Below, one piece after another: positions 12,201-23,749 of a stretch of DNA of 64,000 bases. Every line of letters starts with the position of its first letter. The stretch's first letter is position 1. Under the pieces are notes generated by a model, which saw only the letters and a program-made list of their open reading frames with translations, searched no databases and was not told where the DNA came from. The stretch covers positions 276,465,533 to 276,529,532 of the forward strand of contig CM042689.1 in assembly GCA_023614405.1 (NCBI GenBank), written 5' to 3'. The stretch comes from Avena insularis. Its lineage: Eukaryota > Streptophyta > Magnoliopsida > Poales > Poaceae. Made by a program: the position numbers and the translations under genes.

Positions 12201-13555
12201 GAGAAGGAGCGGTGTCTGGGGGGAAAGGAGGAGGAGAGCGAGGTGAGGGCGTGGTCGTCGCGGGGGTTGAAGACGATGGTCTAACAGGCGGGACCGTTTT
12301 GTCAGCGAGAGAGGAATGTTTGCTATGGGGTCCAGCAGTCAGCGGTGAGTGGGTTCAACTGCGAGTAAGAGAAAACCGTTCGGGGAGAGTGAGTGGGAGT
12401 GGGCTGCTGGGCCAGTTGGGCCTTGCTGGGCTGGGTTGGCTTTTTTTTTATACATAAGCTTTTTCTTTTTTTCCATTTCTATTATTCTGTTTTGATTTTG
12501 TTTAATCATTTCAAACACCCATTTGAATTCAAATTTTTACCAAACCTTTTTCAGTAGGTTTTATTTATTTATTTGGGTGTCAAATAATTCACTTTGAATT
12601 ATTTGGAATATTTTTAATATGACTTATTAATCATTTAAATTGGGTATTTGTCTTTATTCCAATGAAATCAAATATGGGTTTAATTCCATAAATTTTATTT
12701 AGTTGATTTCTTTGATCTCATTTAAGTTAATTAAATAACTTTTATTCCACTTGGGTAAATTCCAAATACTATTTTCCCATGATTTAATTAATCATTCTTA
12801 TTAGGGAATTTGTCTATGGAATAGAATTTGGTTAAGGCCATATTATTTTATTTCAATATTATTTATCCATTTATTTCATTTGAACTTGGATCACATTCAT
12901 TCAATTTATTTATGGATTTGGCGAAGATTTAATTTGGCTTTTACAATACTCCTTATTTATTATTTCTTTCTTTATCTTATAAAATCCATATCTTTTTATT
13001 TAAAGATCCAAACTTGATGATTCAAATTGGTAAAATATTATTTAATATTTGTTTATCCTTTTAAATATCTTTATGATTATTTGCTCACCATTTGGTATGG
13101 ATTTTTAGATAGGTGCTTTATTAGCTTTGGAAATTCAATTTCTTTATCTTACTAAGTTCATAAGATTTTATCTTTGGTTCCAAATTGAATGAAATCAATT
13201 TCTAAGGTTTTGTAATATTTCTATTTATCATTCTTGATCATTTATAAATGTTTGTTGACAAATATTTATATGGATCAAATACATGGTCTTAGAGATAACT
13301 TGGAAATGTTTTTCTTCCATTAGGGTTTTGGTTTATTTTCCAAGTGTTTAAATTTCAAGATGCATTTATGAAGAATGCATTTCACTTGATTTGAATTTAG
13401 TTGGATTCAAATATTATTCAAAGTTTGTTCAAGATGGTATTTGGATGAATTTATTTCAAAACAAAAAGTTTCTTTTCACCCTAAATTTCAACAATTATTT
13501 ATTTGGTTTGTTTATTTTTCACATTACAAAATTTGGAAATTTTTGGGATGTGACA
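9250..13555 (-). repeat. 5' LTR of N (right copy)
   Basis: This 4306-base copy is the partner of 3176-7540. It lacks the 89-base block seen there and has a 25-30-base local tandem duplication near 10706-10750 (the phrase CATTTA-AAAAGTGG occurs twice). The promoter should lie in its GC-rich core, but no single TATA box stands out. Confidence 0.9.
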
Positions 13556-14451
13556 GTAACAATTGTGTTGGATATTGCTTTAGTTCTTAGGGGAAACTTT
13601 CCCGGTGTTAATTACTATTGTAGTTGATGCTTGTGAGTGGAACCATTGGATTATTGTTAATGTTCAGATTGTTATTCATCACCATATCATCTTTGATCTT
13701 GATCCATATGATGTCTTGTGAGTAGTTTATCTAGTTCTTGAGGACATGGGGGAATTCATGTTGTTATTAGTGGATCTGTGTTGAGTTATTATTCAATGGT
13801 TTAGTATTTAAGTTGTAGTGCTATTCTTCTAGTGGTGTCATGTGAACGTCGAATATATGATACTTCACAATTTATGGGCCTAGGGGAATGCATTGTGTAT
13901 TTGGATACTAATTGTGGGGTTGCCAGAGTGACAAAAACCTGAACCCCCGTTAGGACACCTTTGTATAAGGGAGCGTAGGATCTCAGAGTTTAAGGTTGTG
14001 GTTAGGTTTATATCTTAATTACTTTCCTATAGTTGCGGATGCTTGCAGGGGGTTTAATCACAAGTATGTATCAGTCCAACTAAGGTCGGTGCATTAGCAC
14101 AGGTTCACCCACACAACACTTACAACACCAAAGAAGAGTACTCAGCTATTTGAAGCGAAAGCACTTGGCAATTCCCATGTGTCCTCGAGAACGTTTGGTC
14201 CTTATAAGTATTTCCACCGGCTTGTCCTTTGCTAAGAAAGGATTGGGCCACTTGCTACATTTGTTCTTTGTCTTTATTACTTTCACTTTGTTTTGTTGCC
14301 TTATCAGAAAACCACTAAAAATCCGCTTGCTAAGTATTTGCAGAGAGTTCCTGCTCCATACCATTAGTCAACACCTTCTGCTCCTTGTTGGGATCGACAC
14401 TCCTATTTATTGAAAGTACTGCGATACACCCCCTATACTTGTGGGTCATCA
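13556..14451 (+). repeat. 3' LTR of E1, right part
   Basis: It continues the LTR begun at 2561, starting with the right target copy GTAAC and ending GTGGGTCATCA. The terminal 40 bases (GATCGACACTCC...ACTTGTGGGTCATCA) have the form typical of Athila-like LTR ends. No gene is present. Confidence 0.85.
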
Positions 14452-14923
14452 ATCTCCTCTAATTCCCCGTCCTGGCAGGGTGCCAGAACGGAGTTTCTGG
14501 TTCCGAACCGCGGGTTCGTGTTTTGGCGGCATAGCGGAATTCTTCTCTAGAAATTGTTGAACCCCCCGATGTTTTTATGCCAGAGGGTATATGTAGGCGA
14601 AAGGAGAGGTCGAGGCGGAGTCCGAGGCAGCCACACCATGCCCTGGCACGCCTAGGCCTAGCCCGCGCCTAGGGGTGGTGTGGGCCCCTCTGGCCTCTTC
14701 TCCCCTCCGTCTTCAGGCTCCGTGAGTCTTCTGGGAAAATAGGATTTTCGGCATATTTTCTGGGATTTTTCCTGAAAATTGATTTTCTGCACAAAAACAA
14801 GACACCAAAGCAATTCTGTTGCAAACAGCGTGAGTCCGCGTTAGTTGTATCCAAATCACACTAATTAGAGGAGATAACAATAACAAAAGTGTTTGGGAAA
14901 GTAGATACGTCTTGGACGTATCA
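14452..14923 (-). repeat. 3' LTR of E3, remaining part
   Basis: It matches about 22795-23247. Read on the minus strand it opens TGATACGTCC. E1 insertion cut it. Its GC-rich part produces spurious ORFs. Confidence 0.88.
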
Positions 14924-14939
14924 ACTCCCCCAAGCTTAC
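14924..14939 (-). other. Polypurine tract of E3
   Basis: On the minus strand GTAAGCTTGGGGGAGT lies directly before the 3' LTR. Confidence 0.85.
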
Positions 14940-17153
14940 CTTATTGCTTGTCCTCAAGCAATTCAGTTGAAAACTGAGTGCGATAAAATAAACTTTCACG
15001 AACACATTTGCTTCATAAGATGTATATATTATCAGCATATGGGCAAGTACTTAGGCAATTCATAATAAGGAGTATGCAAATAAGTCTACCCAATAGTCAT
15101 GCAAGCTATGAAGAGATTCCAACACAATAATAATAAGCAACATGAAACATAAGCATATGCAAGATTGTAATGCTCATAGGAAGATATGATAAAGTGGTAT
15201 CTCGCTTGCCTTTCTTTTTGGAGCAAAACATAAATTCCAAGGCACCTCTGAAGTTCAAGTGAATACTAGAAGTAAAAATATCAAACATACAAGCGTCAAA
15301 ATTATGTCACAATTAACCATGTTCTGGGATAAGCACATTGCACTAAGAATGACAGCTATTCTCTCGGGAAGGTGCTCAAAGAATAAATGGTGACTCGACA
15401 TAAAAGTGAAAGAAAAGATTAATTTTTTTGAAAGGCATCCAAAATGTTGAAAGTATGGTACTCATTAGATTTGATCTCTCATTGCTCCTATCATAAGCAT
15501 TTTTAAATGGTTAAGGTTAAAGTGATGTCAAATATGAGTTATATGCTTGACAGATCATAAGTTGAAAATCTCATGCCCCTTGAGTACGAGTACTGAAACC
15601 TCAGGCTACTCAACTTTGGTCTCAGGTAAGGTCTTGTCATTGTAAGTATATGTGTATCATAGAGAACCGCCAACGAAGCACCCCTTGATCCATGACAAGG
15701 GGAGCTATCCCATATAAAAATGACAAGGTAACATACAGTGAGCATCTCAACGATCTTTTTATTTGCTGTTTGCATAGGTTTTTATTGAGGATGCTTAGAG
15801 TTCCACTATGGTTTCGCTGTAAGTTTTCCTCATGATTAGGCATGGCTTAGGCTAGCCGCCCAAGCGTTTCTATAACACATATACATAGTCCATGGACTTA
15901 CAAGCTCCCCTTATATTTCACACCACCGACATCCATAAACAAAAGAACATGATATTAACTTAATAGAATAGGTGCAATTTGGAAAGCGTTCCCCATGACA
16001 ACATGGTTCCCAACTTATAATTTGCAAGCATATAACTACATAGACAGTCACAATGGTTCAGGTTTATTAATTGCAAGAAATAAAATATGCCATCAAGTTC
16101 GTGAGAGCTTTACTAACTAAGTTTCACATAACAAGCAAACGTTTTTATTTGGAAGAAAACAAAGCATAATAAGTATGCAAGGAATAGCAATGATGCTAAT
16201 AGGTAGATATGGTACACACTTTTTTTGGCAACTTTGGTTTTGGGGAGTTGGATGCACGAGTGGAGATAATACTCAGTACAAGTGAAGGCTAGCAATAGAA
16301 AGGGAGCGACAATCGAGAGAGAAGTAACTGTCATAATCATGCTTGCGACAAAAAAAATTAATTGTGGCATAAAAGTGACACAAGAACTCTGAGGCAAAAT
16401 AAATCATCAAGGCATAACTGACTTTTTGTTTAGTCATATGCATGCATGAGCATGTGCCAAGTCGATTTAAATAAAGCATTCAGAGGAAGATACCCCAATG
16501 TCATACCATGTTATGAATAGAACAATGCAACCAAACATTTATATCACATGCTACAAACTATTAGCAAATTGGAACTAATCATAAGAGAGCAAGAACTACT
16601 AAGCATCCATTAAATAACACGCACCTTACATGAACAGACTAAGCATGCTCACATTGATGAGTATATGTACAAAAATGAAAACAAATAGAGTTCATACCAG
16701 CCTCTTACCACACCTCGAATTGTCATGAATCGTCATTATTGTCTTTCACTTGTGTGGCTTGAATAACAATATGAAAACCAAACTCCAATGGAGTCACTGA
16801 GGACTACCGAACCCTGCAAGGAACTTTACAAAACCAGAGAAGAAAAACAAATATTTTTGGGTTTTCGATTTTTTAAAGACAAGAACTGAAGGAAAAAACA
16901 AACAAAGCCAAATCTTTTTGGATTTTCAAATAACGAACTGAAGCTAAAAGGGTGAAGCAAACTAAATCTAAAAGCTATAGAAGCAAACAAAGAGAAACAA
17001 CAAAAATATTTTTGGTCTTTTTGTCTTTTAGAAAGTAGAACCAAAGCAAGAACAAAAATGAAAAGAAAGAAAGAAAGCGAAACATGGGTATATAAAGTAC
17101 CAACAGAATATGATATGTAGATGAGTGTGATGTCGGTATACCTCCCCCCAAGC
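14940..17153 (-). other. 3' internal non-coding region of E3
   Basis: These 2.2 kb are homologous to the 3' regions of X, E5 and S; for instance the reverse of the E1 block near 1600 lies at 15830-15870. A 94-codon frame at 16113-16397 resembles frames at 31170-31442 (E5) and 54753-55028 (X), but substitutions change amino acids freely and the S copy is shifted, so I do not call a gene. The 200-codon frame at 16826-17428 is low complexity at its end and overlaps the accessory ORF in another frame. Confidence 0.65.
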
Positions 17154-17155
17154 TT
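17146..17155 (-). other. Internal polypurine-like tract in E3
   Basis: TAAGCTTGGGGGGAGG on the minus strand overlaps the stop codon of the accessory ORF. It copies the real polypurine tract at 14924. Confidence 0.5.
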
Positions 17156-18291
17156 AGGCTTTTGTCCTAAGTGGAGATAAATCCCAACATGGGTAGGAAA
17201 TCCAAGCCGGCGGGTCATAGTAAGAATGATCGTGATCAGGCCCTCATGAAGAAGAAGCGGAAGCCCCCCAATCAGAAGCAGGATACTGGTATGAGAACTC
17301 CCCCGTGTTGAAGGGCTAGACTGAATTATCCTTGGCCTCCCTTCCAATATTCTCCACTTGCTGGGAAAGCTCCTCCATGTACGTGTCAAGCTCCTCCTCC
17401 GTAAGTGACCATCCTTCCCTGGTATCAAGGTTAAACAAAATAGGCGCAGGCAAAAGGACTACTCGCTCAGACTTACCTCCTCTCCATCCACTTTTAAAAA
17501 ATGTTATTTAATAAGATAAATCGCTCGAGTCAGCCCAAGGAGAAAAACATTTATGCTGCATCATGGAATTAAAATCAAGCCTCTCTATGGAAAATGTAAG
17601 TCTAATCGATGAGGCACTACACCATGCAAATATAATAATCGAGAGGCAATGAGGCCTTCAAAAATTCCACCTTTCTCGCGATTAGAAGCGATATGGTGAG
17701 CTATCAAAGCGCCCAAGTTATAAGTCCTATCCGTCTCAAAGCAGCTAAGATAAAATCTAGATCATAAGAAGATAGTTTATTTGCAATCTTTCTAGCAAGA
17801 ACACACTTGGCAATAAAATAGGCAAAATATTGAATAGATGGGAGATAAATATTTAGAATTTTACCACTCTCCTTTGAGAAGCTGCTCCCTTGGCAAATCT
17901 CTTCATACAAGTCCATAAGTGGCTTAGGCCGCTCCTTAATCTTCTCGTGCGAAATCCACTATTGTACTTTAATAGCTGCACAAAAATAATCAAAAGGGAG
18001 ATCGACAACTACATTATAAATTTTGTAATGAACCATGGGGGTAGGCAACGACCAACTAAATCGAAAATCCCGCACCACAGACATAGTCAGTTTCACATAT
18101 TTATAAGGTTTATCATCAATAAAATGCTCCAATCCTGCATTAGAAATTAGAGTCTAGAAATCTTGAAGAATTCCTGTAGCTCTCATGAATCCGGGGCATG
18201 GATAAATAGAAGGGAAAACACCCTCCTCACGGAAGACTTTCATGACCTCATGCACCCTCAATTCCTATTGGTTGAGTTGGTGTTCATTCAT
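17154..18291 (-). pseudogene. Accessory ORF of E3, unknown function, with stops and frameshifts
   Basis: From ATG 18289-18291 a frame can be followed with three stops, then a shift near 17725 and more breaks, ending TAA 17154-17156. Readable parts include MKVFREEGVFPSIYPCPGF, EEICQGSSFSKESGKILNIY, TYNLGALIAHHIASNREKGG, VVLLPAPILFNLDTREGW and LTEEELDTYMEELSQQVEN, the last likely helical. The TYNLGALIA block followed by a LPAP motif is one I associate with accessory ORFs of grass Athila-like elements, often annotated as putative plant transposon protein. That recollection is not verified. It has no RT or integrase motif. It ends directly at an AAGCTTGGGGGG tract. The coherent sequence across frames argues that a real protein once existed. 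Confidence 0.55.
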
Positions 18292-19129
18292 CTTGTTTTC
18301 TGAAATTTTTAGACAAACGTCACAAAAAGTAATTTCAAAGCTACTAAATGAAGGGAACTACTATAGGGACTTGCAAGAGGGATAAACATGCATCAAAATG
18401 ATTTCTCTAAGCATATAAAAAGCATGCAAGTTCACATAACCTATCACCTATAGTAGAAAAATACTCAAGATATAATCCACTAATTAAAAATATACTTGGA
18501 CAAGCAGAGGAGTCAAATACCGGAGAACAAATGCTCCAAAAATCAGCAGCAAAGAGTGGTTGAGCAAGGAGATCGAAAATCGTGGTGAAGAACAGCAAGA
18601 ACGCGATTTTGAGAAATTTTCCGGTGTTTTCTCGGGAGAAAGAGTGGAGTGGTAGGTGGCTGGGTAAGTGGAGGGCCAGGGGTGGCCCACAACATGGACA
18701 GGCGCGCCCCTGGGGCGGCCGCACCACCAGGTAGTGTGCCTGCCTGGTGGGCCCCTCGGGTCACTCTAGGTGCCTCTATGTCCCTTTTTGACGTAAAAAT
18801 TTAATATAAATTTTCTGAGAAACTTTATTATCGAGCAATTTTTAGGAATTGGTAAATGATTTTCTTGCAGAAAAATGATTTTGGAACGATGGAAAAACAA
18901 ATCAAAACTAAAACTACAGAAGTTCTAAGATACTTAAGTATGCAAGAAACTATCAATACAAAGATGAACAAGGTGAAAGCAAAGATTGGAATAAAAAGAA
19001 TAAGAGTAAACAAGTATAATCATGGTGAAAACATTGTTTTGTTCATCAAAATCCCTTTGTTAACAAGGTTGATTAGGTCTTGTTACCAAAAAATTTATAT
19101 GAAGCAAAACTTTGCATTTCACTAAATGA
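18292..19129 (-). other. Spacer between gag-protease and accessory ORF of E3
   Basis: There is no supported ORF. On the minus strand a GC-rich block (about 18640-18780) is followed by a TTC/TTG-rich stretch and then the accessory ORF, a layout that could be a 5' leader with its own promoter. The short frames at 18407-18764 lack any recognisable motif. Confidence 0.4.
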
Positions 19130-21791
19130 TTATCTTACCTTAACCTTGATAGCAATAGTCCCAATCATAATAATTTCATAATCTTCTTGTGGTATGGGAC
19201 AATATATTGCTCCAACTTTAATGCCCTCAATATTTTCAATTGAATTTAGGCCACATTTCTTATCAATCTTCTTGGGGAAATAAACAGTATGCTCCCTGTC
19301 ATTAACACTAAAAGTTACTTTTCCTTGGTTACAATCAATGACAACACCTGCAGTATTAAGAAAAGTTCTCCCAAGAATAATGGACATATTATCATCTTTA
19401 GGCATTTCAAGCACAACAAAATCAGTTAATATCAAACAATTATTAGCCACTTGAACAGGAACATCGTCACATATACCAATAGGAATAGTAGTAGACTTAT
19501 CAACCATTTGCAAAGATATATCAGTTGGTATCAATTTTACCAGGTTAAGTCTCTTGTACAGAGAAAAAAGGCATGACACTAACTCCTGCTCTCAAATCAT
19601 ACAAAGCAGTTCTAACATAATTATTTTTAATAGAGCAAAGAATAGTTGGAATCCTTGGTTTCTTTGGAACCTTACCATTGAAGGAATAATTAGCAAGCAA
19701 AGTGGAAATTTCCTCATTAGGAATATTCCTTTTATTAGAGACAATATATTTCATATACTTTGAATAAGGAGGAAATTTAATAGCATCAGTCAAAGGAATT
19801 TGCAAAAACAAATGTTTCATCCACTCACAAAACTTGTTGTAGTGTTCTTCCTCTTTTGACTTGTGTTTCTTATCAGGAAAAGGCATTGGTTTTTGCACCC
19901 AAGGCTCTCTTTCACTACCATATTTATTAGCAACAAAATCTTCCTTAGTGTACTTAGTATTCTTAGTGTGCCTTTCAGGTTCTTCTTCAATTTCTTCTTT
20001 ATCAGGAGCATCATTTTTATCGTTGCCACTTTCAGTTTCAGCATCAGAGACAGATATACTATTAGGATCTTTAGCAGGTACAGAAGATTCTATAACTTTT
20101 TTATGTCTCCTTTTCTTTTAATTAGAAGAAGTACCACTATTTTTAGATTGTTGAGAATGTTTATCAATTCTTTTAGGATGTCCCTCAGGATATAAAGGAT
20201 CCTGAGTAGAAGCACCACTTCTAGTTCTAATTTCATCAACATGTTTTTCTCTAGAAGCATTAACTAGCAAATCTTTTTGAACCTTAGTAAGCTGATCAAT
20301 TTGAGTTTGAACCATTTGGAAATGTTTAACAAGCATTTTAACATCATTAGAGGTTCTCTCCACAATATCATGCAACTTATCAATAGCTCTAGAATTTTCC
20401 ATTAGATGATTCTGCACTCTCTTACTAAAATTATCTTGCTTAACAACATAAATATCAAATTCTTCTAGGCATTGATTAGGAGGTTTAGAGTAAGGAATAT
20501 CACCATCATCAAAATGTTGGAGAGAGTGTACCTAAATAGTGGATGAGTGAGAGATTGGCTTACATAATTCTTCTATAGGAGGTAAATTCTTCACATCTTC
20601 AGATATAATACCCTTCTCGTTAAGACATTTCTTAGCTTCCTTCATCACTTCATCATTTAATTCAATATTTCCCCTCTTCTTTGGTGTTGGTGTTGGGGTT
20701 GGCTCAGGTGTAGTTGGCTCAGGTATAGTTGGCTCAGGTGTAGTCCAATAATCATAATTCTTGCTTATCTTGGCCATTAATTCCTCAGCTTCATCAGGAG
20801 TTCTTTTCCTGAAAACACAACAAACACAACTATCCAGGTATGTCCTAGATTCATAAGTTAGTCCATTATAATATATATCAAGAAGTTCATTTTTAGGTAT
20901 TGGATATCCATGTTGTGCTTTAATTAAAGCACAAAACCTTTCCCATGATTCAAACAATTTCTCTTCTCCCCCTACTTAAAATCAAAGAGTTCCTGCAGAA
21001 TAGCATGTTGAGCACTATGAGGGAAATATTTCTAAAAGAAATTATTAACCACACCAATAGGACTATCAATAGATCCAGGAGGTAAATTATTAAACCAAGC
21101 TTTAGCTTCACCTTTCAATAAAAAAGAGAAAATTTTAGCAAAAAAGTAGGTGCGTTTCTTAATATCATCAGAAAATAAGCCACTCAAAATAGAGAGCTCT
21201 CGCATATGTGCCACAACACTTTCATTTTCAGTCCCACAAAAAGGTTCTTTGTCAATAATGGTTATATAAGATAAATCAAGAGAGAAATCATAATCCTTAT
21301 CTTTAATGTGTATGGGAGATGTGGCAAACTTAGCATTAGGAGATGATTTATGTCTAACAATATGTATCTCAATAAGACTCTTAATAGCACTTGCACCATG
21401 AGTGTTTTAAAATTCCTCAATAAATTCATCAGTCTATATAACTGTCATCAAGATCATAGCTAGGATACTCTCTAGACTCAGGTGAACTAACATTTGTAGC
21501 AATATTTTCATTAGGAGTTTCAGTGTTTCCTATTATAGTTCTAGCAATTGTAGAATCTAGGAAAGGACCTAATGAACCACTATCATCAAGCATAGTAGAA
21601 GTAGCATCATAAGTATCAGAAGCATTTTCAGATTCAGCAGAAGTAGCAGTATGTGTAGCATGTGTATGTGGTGGTGTAAGAAGCTTACTTATCATAGATG
21701 GTGAATCAAGAGCTACAGAGGTGTTCAGAATTGTACCTCTTCTTGTAGTGGATGGCAATATAGGAACTTTTCCATCACGAGTTTTACCCAT
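19130..21791 (-). pseudogene. gag-protease pseudogene of E3
   Basis: ATG at 21791 starts MGKTRDGKVPILPSTTRRG, as in E5. Fragments in order: N-terminal Ser/Thr-rich region (21791-21429), capsid-like part with GEAKAWFNNLPPGSIDSP (21214-21032), KNELLDIYYNGLT (20957-20532), a coiled coil (20417-20118), a basic/acidic linker (20044-19817), and the retropepsin (19898-19130). The protease active site reads DLRAG where X has DLGAG, so Gly is replaced by Arg. Several frameshifts and stops separate the pieces. The protein should form the virus-like particle and cleave itself. It ends after IAIKVKVR with no RT following. Confidence 0.8.
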
Positions 21792-21850
21792 GATGAATGA
21801 ATAGCAGTGAACAATAATAATTCCAAGTGAAGTTATAAATAAAGATATGC

Positions 21851-21868
21851 TCCCTGGCAACGGTGCCA
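21851..21868 (-). other. Primer-binding site of E3 (tRNA-Asp type)
   Basis: TGGCACCGTTGCCAGGGA on the minus strand, eleven bases inside the 5' LTR, matches the complement of plant tRNA-Asp except for two G-to-A changes. Athila-type elements use this primer. Confidence 0.75.
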
Positions 21869-21879
21869 GAAAATAGTCT

Positions 21880-23247
21880 TGATGACCCACAAGTATAGGG
21901 GATCGCAACAGTCTTCGAGGGTAGTAAAGCCCAAATTTATTGATTCGACACAAGGGGAGCCAAAGAATATTTATAAGACTTAACAGATGATTTTTCAATT
22001 CAGCTGCACCTGTAAATAGTCTTGCTCGCAATAGTTTGTCAGTAGCAACAAATTTGTAACAACAGTAGCAAAATAACAACAGCAGTAAAATAAAGACAAC
22101 ATTAACAATTGTAATAAACAGCAGGATTAAAGTGCGATAGCATAGGGATGGATGGACGGGCGTTGCATGGAAAAGATAATTCATGTAATCATTAAGGCAA
22201 GTAAATTTTTAGATAATGAAGATAAAGCATCCAAGTACTAAATAGCCGTAGGCATGTGTTCCGTATATAGTCATGCATGCTCGCAATGAGAACTTGCACA
22301 ACATCTTTTGTCCTGCCAGCCCATTTGCAGCGGAGCCTCAAGGGAATATACTAGCAATTAAGGTGATCCTTTTAATAGAGAACCGAAGCAAAGAATTAAC
22401 ACTCCATGAACACACGTGATCCTCACATCACAGCCATCCCCTCCGGTCATCCCAATTTCTGTCACTTCGGGGCCTCGGGTTCCGGACAACGATATGTGTA
22501 TACAACTTGCAAGTAAGATCACAAACAATAATATCATCATGAAGCAATAACATGTTCAGATCTAAGGTCATGGCACTCGGGCCCTAGTGACAATCATTAA
22601 GCACAACAAGTTGCAACAATGTCAAAAAGCACTAACAATAGATGTTAGGCACCATGCCCTAACAATCTTTTGCAATTACATGAGAGATCTCATCTAATCC
22701 TTACCATCCCCATATCCTACAACGGGGAATTACTCACACATGGATGGGGGAATCATGTATGGTTGATGGAGGGCGTTGGTGATGATGATGGCATTAATCT
22801 CCTCCAATTCCCTGTCCCGACAGGGTGCCAGAATGGAGTTTCTGGTTCTGAATCACGGTTTCTGGTGGTGGCGGCGCACGGAACTCTTCTTTCGAAATTG
22901 TCAACCCCCCGGTGTTTTTAGGTCAGATGTTATATGTAGGCGAAAGGAGAGGTCGAGGCGGAGTCTGAGGCAGCCACACCATGCCCTGGATCACGCCTAG
23001 GGGTGGTGTGGGCCCCTCTGGCCTCTTCTCCCCTCCGTCTTCTGGCTCCGTGAGTCTTCTGGGAAAATAGGATTTTCGGCATATTTTCTAGAATTTTTCC
23101 TGAAAGTTGATTTTCTGCACAAAAACGAGACACCAAAGCAATTCTGCTGAAAACAACATCAGTTCGTGTTAGTTGTATCCAAATCACACAAATAGGAGAA
23201 ACAGTAGCAAAAGTGTTCGAGAAAGTAGATACATTTTGGACGTATCA
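21880..23247 (-). repeat. 5' LTR of E3
   Basis: This complete LTR of 1368 bases reads TGATACGTCCAAAATGTATC...GTGGGTCATCA on the minus strand. It belongs to the same family as the E5 and X LTRs. The right flank begins AGGTC; the other copy of the target duplication is outside the window. Confidence 0.92.
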
Positions 23248-23639
23248 AGGTCGATGATCTAAATCTTCTTGCTTCGTGTAGTTCCTCTCGACACCACTAA
23301 CAAAGATTCTTCCTCCATCTAGAAATTGGCGATACCACCAACAAGGGGTCGTCGCTCACGTTCGTCGAGATAACACTCTAGAGAGACGAAGGCGAAGGTA
23401 AAGGTCTCAAAAGGGTAAGGCCACCTCTAACTTCCATAGAAGGAGTATAATTGCATCGATCCACCATTCAATGTACAAGAGTGAATGGTAAGAGTAGTCG
23501 GATGGTGATCAGTCCATCGCACACCCAAAGCATTACTATGCACATGAATAAGATAATTATGCTACCAACTCTTGGAATTCAGACTAAAGATATATATGAT
23601 GCATGCTGATGTCATGATGATGCAGAGAGATAAGACACA
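23248..23639. other. Unassigned 0.4-kb stretch between E3 and the LINE
   Basis: It shows no similarity to anything else in the window, no long ORF and no terminal repeats. It may be old single-copy DNA, an untranslated end of a lost gene, or a decayed repeat. Confidence 0.5.
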
Positions 23640-23695
23640 TGGTTTTTAGTAGTGGTTTTACCCGGGGTGCTACAAGGGTTGTGCTAGGTGTCTTG

Positions 23696-23749
<54 letters not shown>

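Larger units (their letters stand above)
3176..13555 (-). mobile_element. N: long-LTR, pol-less retrotransposon (LARD-like)
   Basis: Two direct repeats of 4.3-4.4 kb (3176-7540 and 9250-13555) flank only 1.7 kb of internal DNA. On the minus strand each LTR reads TGTCACATCCC...CTCTACA. The primer site lies beside the right LTR, so the element points left. No protease, RT, RNase H or integrase is present. The only coding trace is a zinc-knuckle frame. The flanking pentamers ATAAT (3171-3175) and GTAAC (13556-13560) fit one decayed target duplication, with two transitions. The host sequence on both sides reads through as one E1 LTR. Mobilisation would have needed proteins from an autonomous partner, probably a chromovirus, given the tRNA-iMet primer site. 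Confidence 0.9.
1..14451 (+). mobile_element. E1: 3' part of a non-autonomous Athila-like LTR retrotransposon, split by a nested insertion
   Basis: The visible part is an internal region (1-2560), a polypurine tract (2545-2560) and a 3' LTR opening TGATATGTCC at 2561 and closing GTCATCA at 14451. N (3176-13555) interrupts the LTR. Removing N gives an LTR of about 1.5 kb with TG...CA ends. The 5' LTR, primer site and any gag lie left of the window. No RT or integrase is visible. The 3' internal region resembles those of E3, E5, S and X, which places E1 in the same Athila-like group although its LTR differs. Sequence right of 14451 is the LTR of E3 in reverse, so E1 inserted into E3. Its target duplication cannot be checked because the left end is missing. 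Confidence 0.85.
14452..23247 (-). mobile_element. E3: Athila-like gag-protease element without RT, left LTR cut by E1
   Basis: On the minus strand the order is: 5' LTR (21880-23247), tRNA-Asp-type primer site, broken gag-protease (19130-21791), spacer, broken accessory ORF (17154-18291), 3' non-coding region, polypurine tract and a partial 3' LTR (14452-14923). The missing 0.9 kb of that LTR should lie left of the window. No RT, RNase H or integrase is seen in nearly 7 kb of internal DNA, so E3 looks non-autonomous. LTR sequence and length place it with E5 and X. Confidence 0.9.

Noticed and set aside
16826..17428. 200-codon minus ORF
   Set aside because: It overlaps the accessory pseudogene in the wrong frame and ends in low-complexity sequence.
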